Positions 26,699-35,748 of a stretch of DNA of 64,000 bases are shown here, piece by piece. A program made the position numbers and the translations under genes. The notes under the pieces are model-generated. The model ran no database searches, was not told the origin of the DNA, and worked only from the letters and a program-made list of their open reading frames with translations. This stretch comes from Marimicrobium sp913061115. GTDB lineage: Bacteria > Pseudomonadota > Gammaproteobacteria > Pseudomonadales > Halieaceae. The stretch is taken from NCBI RefSeq assembly GCF_047729875.1, contig NZ_CP159826.1, positions 2,976,001-3,040,000 on the forward strand. Direction: 5' to 3'. Numbering within the stretch: the first letter of the stretch is position 1; each line of letters starts with the position of its first letter.

Positions 26699-27133
26699 TC
26701 AGTTCCAGTTAACGACATCGGAATCTTCCCCCTCCCCCCCCTCAGAACCATCTTGGCCATAGCTATAAATGTCCATCTCTGCATGCTCGCCAGGGTACTT
26801 GTAATTATATTCCTGCTTCCATGGATCCAGCGGCACAGCAGACTTCAGATAAGGCCCATTCCAGCCCACGACGCCAGATGGCTTTTGCATCAACGCGTTC
26901 AGACCCTGCTCAGTAGTCGGGAAACGGCCCACATCCAATTTATACATCTCCAGAGACTGCTCCAAATCCTTGATTTGGATCGCCGTCGTTTTCGTTTTAG
27001 CGCCGCCCAGCTGATTCAATACTTGAGGTCCCACCAGACTCATAAGCAAACCCAGAATAGCCAACACAACCAGTAATTCCATCAAGGTAAAACCGCCTTG
27101 AGCTGTCAACTTGTTCCTGGCTTCGCTAAACAT
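26699..27133 (-). CDS. gspG: Type II secretion major pseudopilin GspG
   Basis: GspG builds the pseudopilus shaft. The 144-residue protein has a 14-residue leader, the processing site GGFTLMELLVVLAILGLL (Glu at +5), the conserved FPTTEQGLNAL and GWNGPYL blocks, and a calcium-site region DIYSYGQDG. The C-terminal EGGEGEDSDVVNWN lies over a G-rich stretch (8 G) in the coding strand. It is separated from gspF by 71 bases, room for an internal ribosome site or attenuating element. Confidence 0.95.
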   Translation of the reverse strand: MFSEARNKLTAQGGFTLMELLVVLAILGLLMSLVGPQVLNQLGGAKTKTTAIQIKDLEQSLEMYKLDVGRFPTTEQGLNALMQKPSGVVGWNGPYLKSAVPLDPWKQEYNYKYPGEHAEMDIYSYGQDGSEGGEGEDSDVVNWN

Positions 27134-27204
27134 GCGTATTATTTCCTCTTATAAATTGAATAAAAAACGTACTGCTAGACATCAACAATGAATATGTCTA
27201 CTGC

Positions 27205-28416
27205 TCAAACGGCAAGATCGTTGACTGACAGAATACCCATCAAAATCGCGATAATAATAACCGCTATGACAAAACCCATACCTAAGATTAACACCGGCTC
27301 CAACAATGCGAGACCACGCTTCACACCGGACTGCACGTGACTATCAAACACGGTAGCCAGCTCCAGCATCATTTGATCCAAGCTGCCCGACTCTTCACCA
27401 ACACGGATCATCTGAATCACCATAGGCGTGAACATGTTGGTCTCTTCCAGCGCAACCGACATACGCTTACCTGCTTTTACGGCCGGCGGCAAAACCTCAA
27501 GCGCGTTTTTAATCACTTTATTATCCACTGTGCCAATGGCAATTGAAATGGCTTTTAAGAGTGATACTCCATTGCCGATAAGCGTGCCGGCGGTCCGCGC
27601 AAACTTAGACACCTCGAACTCGAAGATAATTCCACCCGCCAAAGGCAATTTTAACATCCTCCGGTGCAGGCTGATTTTACCCTTTTCCGTACTCGACCAC
27701 TTACGCAAATATGCGGCTGCCGCCACGAGCAGCACCAAGACAATCAGGCCATAGCTTTTGATGAAATCTGCACTGCTTATGACCATTTGCGTGACCATAG
27801 GCAGGGCATCGCCCATATCATCAAACAGCGTCTCAAACTGAGGCACTACAAAACCCAGCATAATCACAATCGACAGCACCGACACTACCGCGAGAATCGC
27901 CGGGTATATCAGCGCCGAAATCACTGTATCGCGGTTTTCTTTAGCATTCTCCAGGTACTCCACTAAACGATTCAACACCTCCGCTAACTGCCCGCTGGCC
28001 TCTCCGGCACGAACCATACTGAGGTAGAACGTACCGAAGACCTGTTGATAAGGCTGCATCGCTTGGCTCAGCGCCTTACCACTCTTGACCGCTTTGAGTA
28101 AGTCATTCAGCAATTCGTTCATCTGGGGTTGAGCGGCCATATCAATCAATACCCTCAGTGCCCTGTCCAGCGGCAGGCCCGCCCGCAACAGCACCGCCAA
28201 CTCGCTGGTCATCGAAAGGATGTCCTGTCGACCCGGTGGCTTTCCACTAATCTTATCACCCGCAAGCCCATCAGCAGAGGAGCCTGCTTCAAGCTTTAGC
28301 AGGGTCAAACCCTGACCACGCAACTGTCTCGACGCGAGCTCTAGACCGTCAGCATCGATGATTCCATTGCGTGATTTACCGTCCTGACCTATCGCTTTAT
28401 AACTGAACTGAGGCAT
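27205..28416 (-). CDS. gspF: Type II secretion inner-membrane platform protein GspF
   Basis: The 403-residue polytopic protein has the GspF N-terminal signature FSYKAIGQDGKSRNGIID, two repeated T2SSF domains (SELAVLLRAGLPLDRAL near residue 70 and AGTLIGNGVSLLKAIS near 270), and three membrane segments including VVSVLSIVIMLGFVVPQF and the C-terminal LILGMGFVIAVIIIAILMG. It anchors the pseudopilus assembly platform and contacts GspE. ATG 28416 follows the gspE stop by nine bases. Confidence 0.96.
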   Translation of the reverse strand: MPQFSYKAIGQDGKSRNGIIDADGLELASRQLRGQGLTLLKLEAGSSADGLAGDKISGKPPGRQDILSMTSELAVLLRAGLPLDRALRVLIDMAAQPQMNELLNDLLKAVKSGKALSQAMQPYQQVFGTFYLSMVRAGEASGQLAEVLNRLVEYLENAKENRDTVISALIYPAILAVVSVLSIVIMLGFVVPQFETLFDDMGDALPMVTQMVISSADFIKSYGLIVLVLLVAAAAYLRKWSSTEKGKISLHRRMLKLPLAGGIIFEFEVSKFARTAGTLIGNGVSLLKAISIAIGTVDNKVIKNALEVLPPAVKAGKRMSVALEETNMFTPMVIQMIRVGEESGSLDQMMLELATVFDSHVQSGVKRGLALLEPVLILGMGFVIAVIIIAILMGILSVNDLAV

Positions 28417-28425
28417 AAGCGCGTC

Positions 28426-30168
28426 TTATATCGACATGAATTCGGCTGCAGGAACCACAGCCTGTGATTCCAGCGGTGCTGCATCGGCCTCGCTCTGATC
28501 TCGCGTAACCCGCAGCACCTCCTCCATAGACGTGACGCCCTCCAATACCTTACGTAAACCGTCTTCATAGAGAGTCGTCATACCCTGCTCCCTCGCTGCA
28601 GCATGCAATACGGTCGCGTCAGCCCCACTCATTATGGCCCCGTGCATTGCGTCATCGAGCACAAACAGCTCATGAATACCGGTACGTCCCGAGTAACCCG
28701 TTTTCATACAGGATTCACAGCCAACGGCCTGATAGACGGTACAATTGTTCCCCGTGACATAGGGACGCAGACCGGTCTGGTCGATAGACGCGTTATCGAG
28801 TTCTACCGGCTCCTTGCACTCTTCACACAGCGAACGTACCAACCGCTGAGCCAGCACTCCGTTAACGGATGACGTAATTAAGTAGCGTTCAACACCCATA
28901 TCCTCAAGGCGTGTAATAGCACTGGCCGCCGTATTAGTGTGCAAAGTAGACAGCACCATGTGTCCCGTAAGGGCGGACTGCACGCCAATTTTTGCGGTCT
29001 CTGTATCACGCATCTCACCGATCATAATAATGTCTGGATCCTGTCGCAGGATGGCACGCAGCGCCCGCGAAAAATCCAGCTCAATCTGCGACTGCACCTG
29101 AATCTGATTGACTCCCTGCAACTGGTATTCCACCGGATCTTCTACTGTAATAATTTTTAACGACTCTGAATCGAGAGATGCCAGAGAGGCGTAGAGGGTG
29201 GTTGTTTTGCCAGAGCCGGTAGGCCCCGTAACCAACAAGACGCCATGTGGCCGAGCCAGCAAGTCACTGTAGCGTCGCAAGTTATGATCACTAAACCCCA
29301 TAACGGACAGGCGCAACTTGATACTCTCCCTATCCAACACCCGCATCACGATACTTTCACCGTGTACCGTAGGAATAGTGGAAACCCGCAGATCTAGCTC
29401 ATGCCCTTTCACCCTGGTCATGATGCGACCATCCTGAGGCAAGCGCCGCTCAGCGATGTTCATCTGGGACAGCAACTTGATGCGCGAGGCAATGGCGGCC
29501 GCCAGATTTCCTGCTGGCGGATCAGGGTAATGCTGCAATACACCATCAACGCGGTAGCGTAAATGCAAGCCATCTTCGAACGGCTCAATATGGATATCCG
29601 ACGCCTTCATATCCAGCGCACGGTGGATAATCTGGTTCACCAAGCGAATAACCGGCGCTTCACTGGCCAGGTCTTTCAGATGCTCAATAAAATCGTCATC
29701 GCTCTGACCACTAAAGTGATCATCGAGTGACTCTTCCTGATCGTCCTCGCGCTTGACGTAGTTCTGCAAGGCCTTGCTGATGTCGCTCTCAAGGCCAAGC
29801 GCCATAAACACGGTGTTGTCCAACGCCATAGCAAGCGCTTTGTCCAAAAAAGGGTCCTGGGGTACAGATGCCGCAAACGTAATACCAGCATCAGTCACCG
29901 CCACCGGCACAACATTGTTGCTAAGCAGGAAGTCTTGCGCAAGGTTTGCCAGAGGGATGGGTTCTTGCGGAAAGTCCGCCGAAGCCAACAAGGGAATATC
30001 GAGCTGCTGACTCAAGGCAACCGCCACATCCTGATCCGAAACCAGCCCCAGCTTTACCAGAACCTGGCCAAATAAATCGCCCATTTCTATCTGGGCGAGC
30101 AGGGTTCTCTCGACATCACGCTCGGAGAGCTTGCCTTGCTCTATCAGCAGTTCTCCCAGTTTTTTCAT
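28426..30168 (-). CDS. gspE: Type II secretion assembly ATPase GspE
   Basis: The 580-residue ATPase powers pseudopilus assembly. Visible elements are an MshEN-type N-terminal domain (LGELLIEQGKL, LVKLGLVSDQDVAVALSQQ), Walker A GPTGSGKTT, an Asp box (HIEPFEDGLHLRYRVDG), Walker B IIMIGEMRD, a His box (TGHMVLSTLHTN) and a four-Cys zinc site (CEEC and CESC). I start it at ATG 30168 because the 30 upstream codons have no counterpart in the family. It heads the operon. The 157-base gap to the thiolase gene must contain the operon promoter, which I could not pin down. Confidence 0.96.
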   Translation of the reverse strand: MKKLGELLIEQGKLSERDVERTLLAQIEMGDLFGQVLVKLGLVSDQDVAVALSQQLDIPLLASADFPQEPIPLANLAQDFLLSNNVVPVAVTDAGITFAASVPQDPFLDKALAMALDNTVFMALGLESDISKALQNYVKREDDQEESLDDHFSGQSDDDFIEHLKDLASEAPVIRLVNQIIHRALDMKASDIHIEPFEDGLHLRYRVDGVLQHYPDPPAGNLAAAIASRIKLLSQMNIAERRLPQDGRIMTRVKGHELDLRVSTIPTVHGESIVMRVLDRESIKLRLSVMGFSDHNLRRYSDLLARPHGVLLVTGPTGSGKTTTLYASLASLDSESLKIITVEDPVEYQLQGVNQIQVQSQIELDFSRALRAILRQDPDIIMIGEMRDTETAKIGVQSALTGHMVLSTLHTNTAASAITRLEDMGVERYLITSSVNGVLAQRLVRSLCEECKEPVELDNASIDQTGLRPYVTGNNCTVYQAVGCESCMKTGYSGRTGIHELFVLDDAMHGAIMSGADATVLHAAAREQGMTTLYEDGLRKVLEGVTSMEEVLRVTRDQSEADAAPLESQAVVPAAEFMSI

Positions 30169-30325
30169 AAACCACTCAATCTCAGGCGAATATATAGAGA
30201 AGATTACTGCCGAAGACAGCGGCGCACGCAACATTTCGACTGCGCAAGTGTAGCACAACTCGTCTCGGTGTATGTGTCAGGGAATCTAAAGACAACCTAG
30301 GACATGTGACCGAGAGCGTATCGAA

Positions 30326-31528
30326 TCAGGCAACCTCGAACAGCCCGGCAGCCCCCATGCCACCCCCGATACACATGGTGACCACAACATACTTCGCACC
30401 TCGACGCTTGCCCTCCAGCAGCGCGTGACCCACCATCCGCGCGCCACTCATACCAAACGGATGGCCAATAGAAATGGAACCCCCGTTAATATTTAACTTG
30501 TCGTTGTCGATCCCTAAATAGTCGCGACTATAGATCACCTGGCAAGCGAACGCTTCATTCAATTCCCATAGATCAATGTCGTTGACGCTAAGTCCGTGAC
30601 GCTGCAGCAGTTTGGGTACCGCAAACACCGGACCAATCCCCATCTCGTCCGACTTACATCCAGCGACTGCAACACCGCGATAAATCCCCAGCGGCGCCAG
30701 GCCTTTCTGTGAAGCCAGCTTGGCATCCATCACCACACAAGCGGAGGCGCCGTCTGAGAGCTGCGAAGAGTTACCCGCCGTAATGAACCGTCCCTCTTTT
30801 ACCCACTGGCCATCCTTGAATACAGGCTCCAGAGCGGTGAGACTTTCCAGTGTAGTGCCAGGACGATTACAGTCATCTCTACCTACCACCGCCGCCTGAT
30901 AGCTGGTCTCTCTTGTTTCCTTATTGAACATAGCCATCGTGGTGTTCATTGACACGATCTCATCATCAAACAGACCCGCGTTCTGCGCAGCAGCCGTGCG
31001 CTGCTGACTTTGCAAAGCGTAGATATCCTGATCTTCACGACTGATATGATAGCGTTCGGACACCACTTCAGCAGTCTCCAGCATTGGCATATATGCGCTA
31101 GGATCCAAGGCGTTGACTGCCTGTGACACATTTCTATACGCATTCTTATGCTTAGTTTGCACCAGTGATATAGACTCGACGCCACCGGCAACAGCAATAT
31201 CATACTCATTGCACATAATGCTCTTGGCCGCGGCGGCGATCGACATTAGGCCAGAGGAACACTGACGCTCAATCGCCATGCCGGCAACCGAATCGGGGAG
31301 GCCTCCCGCGATGCCGCTAAGACGTCCGATATTATAGCTCTGGGTGCCCTGTTGGGCCGCCGCACCAAAAATGCAATCGTCCACCTCTGCCGGGTCAATG
31401 CCGGCTCTCTCGACGGCCGCACGAACCACATGGCCGCCCATGGCAGGCGCCTCGGTATCATTGAAACCACCACGGAATGATTTGGCCAGACCGGTTCTTG
31501 CGGTGGACACTATGACGGCTTCTCTCAT
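30326..31528 (-). CDS. Acetyl-CoA acyltransferase (thiolase) of the steroid cluster
   Basis: The 400-residue thiolase has the nucleophile Cys90 (IERQCSSG), the catalytic His in IGHPFGMSG and the second Cys in TMCIGGGMG. It would cleave a 3-ketoacyl-CoA with CoA. It is clearly distinct from the FadA6-type thiolase at 35749-36897. Lying at the distal end of the HIP gene run with a 58-base gap to ipdF, it may carry out thiolysis after the first beta-oxidation round on the propionate side chain, or act more generally. A sister role to FadA5-type side-chain thiolases cannot be excluded. Confidence 0.88.
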   Translation of the reverse strand: MREAVIVSTARTGLAKSFRGGFNDTEAPAMGGHVVRAAVERAGIDPAEVDDCIFGAAAQQGTQSYNIGRLSGIAGGLPDSVAGMAIERQCSSGLMSIAAAAKSIMCNEYDIAVAGGVESISLVQTKHKNAYRNVSQAVNALDPSAYMPMLETAEVVSERYHISREDQDIYALQSQQRTAAAQNAGLFDDEIVSMNTTMAMFNKETRETSYQAAVVGRDDCNRPGTTLESLTALEPVFKDGQWVKEGRFITAGNSSQLSDGASACVVMDAKLASQKGLAPLGIYRGVAVAGCKSDEMGIGPVFAVPKLLQRHGLSVNDIDLWELNEAFACQVIYSRDYLGIDNDKLNINGGSISIGHPFGMSGARMVGHALLEGKRRGAKYVVVTMCIGGGMGAAGLFEVA

Positions 31529-31586
31529 ATCGACTCTCCTGACCCTGCATTCACTCTTCTATCGAATTTCTTCAACCACGCACTCA

Positions 31587-32378
31587 TCAGCCACGCTGAC
31601 TTGACACCGGCACAATCTCCCCGGTCATATAGCTCGAATAGTCCGACGCTAAAAACATCATCACATTGGCGACCTCCCATGCCTCCGCAGCACGCCCATA
31701 GGCTTCTTTAGCCTCAAGCTCAGCCAGTAATTCTTCCGAAGCAGACTTGCGTAACATTGGGTGCAGCACAATGGACGGCGCAACGGCATTGATGCGCACA
31801 TTAAACTCAGCAGCCTCCAATGCAGCACAACGGGTCAATGCCATCACTCCGGCCTTGGCAGCGGCATAGTGCGACTGCTCTTTTTGTGCACGCCAGCCCA
31901 GCACAGAGGCATTATTGACAATGACACCGCCTTGCCCGCGGGCTTTCATAACCTTCATCATATAGCGCGTCATACGCATGGTACCGTTGAGTGTCACATC
32001 AATGACCCGGTTCCACTCATCATCTTCCATTTCTATCAATAATTTTGAGCTACCCAGACCCGCATTGTTAATCAGGATATCGACGCCGCCCATCTTTTCT
32101 TCAGCGAAATCCACCAGCGAGCGCACATCTTCTTCCACAGCCACGTTGCCCATCTTGCCGTAGACTTCGGCAAGACCGGACTCTTGCTTGAGCTTTTCAA
32201 CCGCTGCCGCCAGACGCCCTTCATGAATATCACTGAGCACAATGGCGCGAGCGCCCTCTTCTGCAGCCTTGGTGGCAGCAGAAAAGCCGATTCCAGCACC
32301 CGCTGCAGCCGTTATCAGGACGGATTTTCCCTTGATGAGGTCATGACCCTGTACGTATTCAGGTGATTTCAAATTCAT
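31587..32378 (-). CDS. ipdF: Short-chain dehydrogenase IpdF-like (5-hydroxy-HIP-CoA step)
   Basis: The 263-residue SDR has the variant nucleotide motif TAAAGAGIG (residues 23-31), NNAGLG, the catalytic Ser in NNASVLGWRAQ and Tyr/Lys in SHYAAAKAG. The block VLGWRAQ...SHYAAAKAGVMALTRC and the ending FLASDYSSYMTGE match my memory of mycobacterial IpdF (Rv3559c) closely, including the unusual glycine motif. IpdF interconverts the 5-hydroxy and 5-oxo forms of the HIP-CoA skeleton. The ATG at 32378 has AGGACT upstream; the frame extends to 32483 but that part overlaps fadE30. It is 19 bases downstream of fadE30. Confidence 0.85.
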   Translation of the reverse strand: MNLKSPEYVQGHDLIKGKSVLITAAAGAGIGFSAATKAAEEGARAIVLSDIHEGRLAAAVEKLKQESGLAEVYGKMGNVAVEEDVRSLVDFAEEKMGGVDILINNAGLGSSKLLIEMEDDEWNRVIDVTLNGTMRMTRYMMKVMKARGQGGVIVNNASVLGWRAQKEQSHYAAAKAGVMALTRCAALEAAEFNVRINAVAPSIVLHPMLRKSASEELLAELEAKEAYGRAAEAWEVANVMMFLASDYSSYMTGEIVPVSSQRG

Positions 32379-32397
32379 AATGAGTCCTTTTAACCGG

Positions 32398-33600
32398 TTA
32401 CTTGACCGCGCCTTTGGGTTCTTTGGGCATACCCAAACCCCGCTCGGCAATGATGTTACGTTGAATCTGATTAGTGCCACCATAGATTGTGTCAGCGCGG
32501 ACGAACAGATACATGGACTGTAAGCGACTTAAGCCGTAAGGCGCGTCCTCAAGAATCTCACACTCAGGACCCAGTACATCCATTGCCAGCTCGCCCAGGC
32601 TGCGGTGCCAGGTGGACCAGAATAACTTGTAGATAAGGGCTTCTTTTTGCAGCCCACCGTCGCTGCCACTTTGGCCAGATAAAATACGCATGGAGTTATA
32701 GCGCATAATTTTTAGCTCTGCATGCGTCTGCGCAATACGCTGGCGAATAGCCGGGTCCTGTGCGGCGCCGTTGCTTTTGGCGACACTAATAACCTCATCC
32801 AATTCATTTTGAAACTGCATCTGCTGGCCAAGAGTTGACACCCCCCGTTCAAAACCGAGCAGGCCCATAGCCACTTTCCAGCCCTCGCCAGGTGCGCCGA
32901 CAATATCATCTGCTTCACACTGCGCCTCATCGAAGAACACTTCATTGAATTCTGAAGTACCCGTTATTTGCTCTATCGGGCGCACCTCAATACCGGGCTG
33001 ATCCATCTTTATCAGGAAAAATCCCAGGCCTTTGTGTGCCACAGAATTAAGGTCGGTACGAGCGATAACAAAACAATAGTCAGATTCATGGGCTAGAGAG
33101 GTCCAGACCTTTTGCCCATTAATAATCCACTTATTATGTTCTTCATCAAAACGCGCCTTGGTCTTGACGTTAGCCAAATCCGATCCTGCACTGGGCTCAG
33201 AATAACCCTGACACCATAGTTCAGTGCCAGCAACGATGCCGGGCAGATACTTCTTTTTCTGCTCCTGCGTACCGAAGGCGATAATGGTAGGGCCAGCCAG
33301 ACCTTCGCCAATATGTCCCACGCGTCCCGGAGCGCCCGCCCGCGCGTATTCTTCAAAAAAGATCACCTGTTGTTCAATCGAGCAGCCGCGACCACCGTAT
33401 TCCTGTGACCAACCCACGCAGGTCCAGCCACCCTCAGCCAGTTTCTGCTCCCACACTTTCCGCTCTTCGGGAAACATGTGCTCATCGCCCGGCCCACCGC
33501 GAAAGCGCAGCTTCTCAAATTCACCGGTCAGATTGACCTGTAACCAACTGGCAATCTCCTGACGAAACTGCTCGTCTTCGGGACTAAAACTTAATTTCAC
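32398..33600 (-). CDS. fadE30: Acyl-CoA dehydrogenase FadE30-like
   Basis: The 400-residue flavoprotein matches FadE30 in several blocks: GGPGDEH, ELWCQGYSEPSAGSDLAN, NGQKVWTSLAH, QITGTSEFNEVFFD, FERGVSTLGQQ and WHRSLGELAMDV. It ends with the GGTNQIQRNIIAERG motif of the larger subunit type. FadE30 introduces a double bond in the propionyl side chain of the HIP-CoA derivative. The GTG start overlaps the stop of the upstream 33597-34769 gene by four bases (GTGA), so the two are coupled and may form a heteromeric enzyme. Confidence 0.87.
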   Translation of the reverse strand: MKLSFSPEDEQFRQEIASWLQVNLTGEFEKLRFRGGPGDEHMFPEERKVWEQKLAEGGWTCVGWSQEYGGRGCSIEQQVIFFEEYARAGAPGRVGHIGEGLAGPTIIAFGTQEQKKKYLPGIVAGTELWCQGYSEPSAGSDLANVKTKARFDEEHNKWIINGQKVWTSLAHESDYCFVIARTDLNSVAHKGLGFFLIKMDQPGIEVRPIEQITGTSEFNEVFFDEAQCEADDIVGAPGEGWKVAMGLLGFERGVSTLGQQMQFQNELDEVISVAKSNGAAQDPAIRQRIAQTHAELKIMRYNSMRILSGQSGSDGGLQKEALIYKLFWSTWHRSLGELAMDVLGPECEILEDAPYGLSRLQSMYLFVRADTIYGGTNQIQRNIIAERGLGMPKEPKGAVK

Positions 33601-34769
33601 GATTCCTCTCCCTCATCCAGAAGCATACGGGCCAAACGTTCACGATGAAAAACACCGTTGCCCAGAAAATGCTCAGAGGATTTTGCACGTTTCAAATATA
33701 GATGGACGTCGTATTCCCAGGTAAAACCCACGCCTCCAAACAATTGCAGGGCGTCACCAGCGACTGCGAAATAGGCATCGGAACAATAAGACTTGGCGAC
33801 ACTGGCCGCCTCACTGAGCTCCGCTGAGAGTGGGCCGCCCTCCAGCGCTTCTTGGGCGACGCACGCTGCATAATAAATCGCGGAGCGCGCCACCTCAGTT
33901 TGCAGCATCATATCGGCGGCCTTGTGCTTCACCGCCTGGTAACTGGCAATAGTGCGATTGAATTGCACCCGCTCACTGGTGTAGGCCACGGTCATATCCA
34001 ATAGTTGCTGGCAGCCGCCTACCTGCTCCGCCGCCAGTGCGATGGTCGCAAGGTCAATAACCTTAGACAGAGACGTCCAACCTTGGCCCGACTCGCCCAT
34101 TAAGGCATCTGCCGTGAGACTCACACTTTTCAGTTGCACGGCCGCCTGTTTGCGCGCCTGATCCATAGTCGGCAACCACTGTCGACTGACGCCACTGGTG
34201 ACTGCCGGCAGCAAAAACAAGCTGATGCCCTCTTCGCCAGTCGTACCCTCGGCCCGGGCCGCTACAATCAGAAGATCAGCAGTGTGTCCATCAATGACGT
34301 AGCGGTAATCGCCGTTGAGCACATAGCCATCACCCGCGTGTCGCCAAGTAGCCGTAATGGATTCTGAGTCCCAACGACTTGAGCCGCCATTAAACGCCAG
34401 TGTGGCGGTCAACGTGCCTTCGCACAATTGCGCTAGCCAATGCGCCTGTTGCGCCTCACTGCCCGCTACTCGCAACGTATTCCCTGCCAGACAAACGGTG
34501 GCAAAAAATGGCGAGCAGAGTAGGGAGCGGCCCATCTGTTCCATCATGGCGACCAGCTCAACATACCCTAGGCCCATCCCTCCATACGCCTCAGGAATAT
34601 GAATTGCCTGCCAGTACATTTCACTGCAGATACGACTCCATAGTTTCGGCTCGTAACCCTGCTCAGTGCCCATTGCGCGACGCACGGCCGCACTGTCGGA
34701 CACCTCAGCGAGAAATGCCGCTGCTGTGTCGCGGATCATTTCCTGTTCTTCTGTAAATGCGAAATCCAT
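33597..34769 (-). CDS. Acyl-CoA dehydrogenase, smaller-subunit type (partner of FadE30-like)
   Basis: The 390-residue protein begins MDFAFTEEQEMIRDT, keeps the alpha-helical dehydrogenase core (RVQFNRTIASYQAVKHKAAD) and ends with FGGVGFTWEYDVHLYLKRA. This FTWE type is found in the second subunit of steroid-type alpha2beta2 dehydrogenases such as FadE32 or FadE33. The canonical YxGT-type C-terminal Glu region of the partner is missing. ATG 34769 has GGAG seven bases upstream. Coupled translation with fadE30 suggests a complex. Its exact substrate within the HIP pathway is not determined. Confidence 0.8.
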   Translation of the reverse strand: MDFAFTEEQEMIRDTAAAFLAEVSDSAAVRRAMGTEQGYEPKLWSRICSEMYWQAIHIPEAYGGMGLGYVELVAMMEQMGRSLLCSPFFATVCLAGNTLRVAGSEAQQAHWLAQLCEGTLTATLAFNGGSSRWDSESITATWRHAGDGYVLNGDYRYVIDGHTADLLIVAARAEGTTGEEGISLFLLPAVTSGVSRQWLPTMDQARKQAAVQLKSVSLTADALMGESGQGWTSLSKVIDLATIALAAEQVGGCQQLLDMTVAYTSERVQFNRTIASYQAVKHKAADMMLQTEVARSAIYYAACVAQEALEGGPLSAELSEAASVAKSYCSDAYFAVAGDALQLFGGVGFTWEYDVHLYLKRAKSSEHFLGNGVFHRERLARMLLDEGEES

Positions 34770-34793
34770 AATTTCTCCGATCAACTCCTGACC

Positions 34794-35681
34794 TTAGGTG
34801 CCCCAGACTTTCTGAGCCGGCACTTCCTCTGCCAATAATGCCTTCATCGCTGCACCAATTTCGGCGGGTGCCCAGGCCGCACCGCTATCAACACCGGCTG
34901 TCGTACGCCAGCCGTCGCAGATGCAAATACGACCGCCCTCGGCTTCAAATACCCGCCCGGTAACAGACTCAGCCTCGGCACTGGCCAGCCACGCCAGCAG
35001 GTTAGAGACGTTTTCAGGCGCGAAATGGTCAAAGCTGCCATCCTCTGGCTTGGCCATACGCTCGGCCATCTCCGGCACAGCGCTGGTCATGCCCGTTCGA
35101 GCAGAGGGTGCCACTGCATTGGCAGTGATGTTGTAACGGCCAAGTTCTGCAGCTTGATTGAGTGTCAATGCAGCGATCCCCGCCTTAGCAGCGGCATAGT
35201 TTGATTGCCCGATGGAGCCCTGCAAGCCTGCACCAGACGTGGTGTTAATAATACGCGCATCGACCGGCTTGCCTTCCTTTGACCGGCCACGCCAATAGTG
35301 CACAGCATGAGAGCTGATGCAAAAATGGCCTTTGAGGTGCACTGCCATAATGGTGTCCCACTCTTGCTCGGTCATCGAAGCGAACATGCGGTCACGATTG
35401 ACGCCGGCGTTATTCAACACGATGTGAAGATCACCATAACTCTCGAGGGCCTGCTTAATCGCGTTGAGGCTATCGTCATAATTTGTGATGTCGCTACTGT
35501 TAACAACGGCTTTGCCGCCAGCGGCGATGATTTCGTCCACCACTGACTGGGCAGCCTCCGTATTGATATCGTTCACCACAACGGCGCAGCCTTCGGATGC
35601 AAATACCTTTGCGTGCGCCGCACCCAGACCGCCACCAGCGCCGGTGATAATGGCTACCCGGCCTTGTAGAATTCCACTCAT
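34794..35681 (-). CDS. Short-chain dehydrogenase/reductase (Rv3548c-like)
   Basis: The 295-residue SDR shows TGAGGGLG at residues 14-21, VNDINT after the second strand (suggesting NAD or NADP selection by Asp), NNAGVNRD, and the catalytic Ser/Tyr/Lys set in NTTSGAGLQGSIGQSNYAAAKAG. This is the hydroxyacyl-CoA dehydrogenase-type SDR seen in multifunctional beta-oxidation enzymes and in the mycobacterial KstR2 regulon (Rv3548c or Rv3549c). It most likely oxidises a 3-hydroxyacyl-CoA intermediate. The C-terminal ~50 residues after the usual SDR end are an extension. It is 24 bases upstream of the small FadE gene. Confidence 0.85.
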   Translation of the reverse strand: MSGILQGRVAIITGAGGGLGAAHAKVFASEGCAVVVNDINTEAAQSVVDEIIAAGGKAVVNSSDITNYDDSLNAIKQALESYGDLHIVLNNAGVNRDRMFASMTEQEWDTIMAVHLKGHFCISSHAVHYWRGRSKEGKPVDARIINTTSGAGLQGSIGQSNYAAAKAGIAALTLNQAAELGRYNITANAVAPSARTGMTSAVPEMAERMAKPEDGSFDHFAPENVSNLLAWLASAEAESVTGRVFEAEGGRICICDGWRTTAGVDSGAAWAPAEIGAAMKALLAEEVPAQKVWGT

Positions 35682-35748
35682 CTTTAATATCCTTTATTTA
35701 CGTCTTGTTGCATCGTGTTATAAAACCGGGTCACGTAGTGCCGTGACC

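Noticed and set aside
26728..26741. G-rich stretch in gspG as a phase-variable tract
   Set aside because: It is interrupted by a T (8 C plus 5 C on the plus strand), near the non-essential C-terminus, and shorter than the ten-base tract elsewhere.
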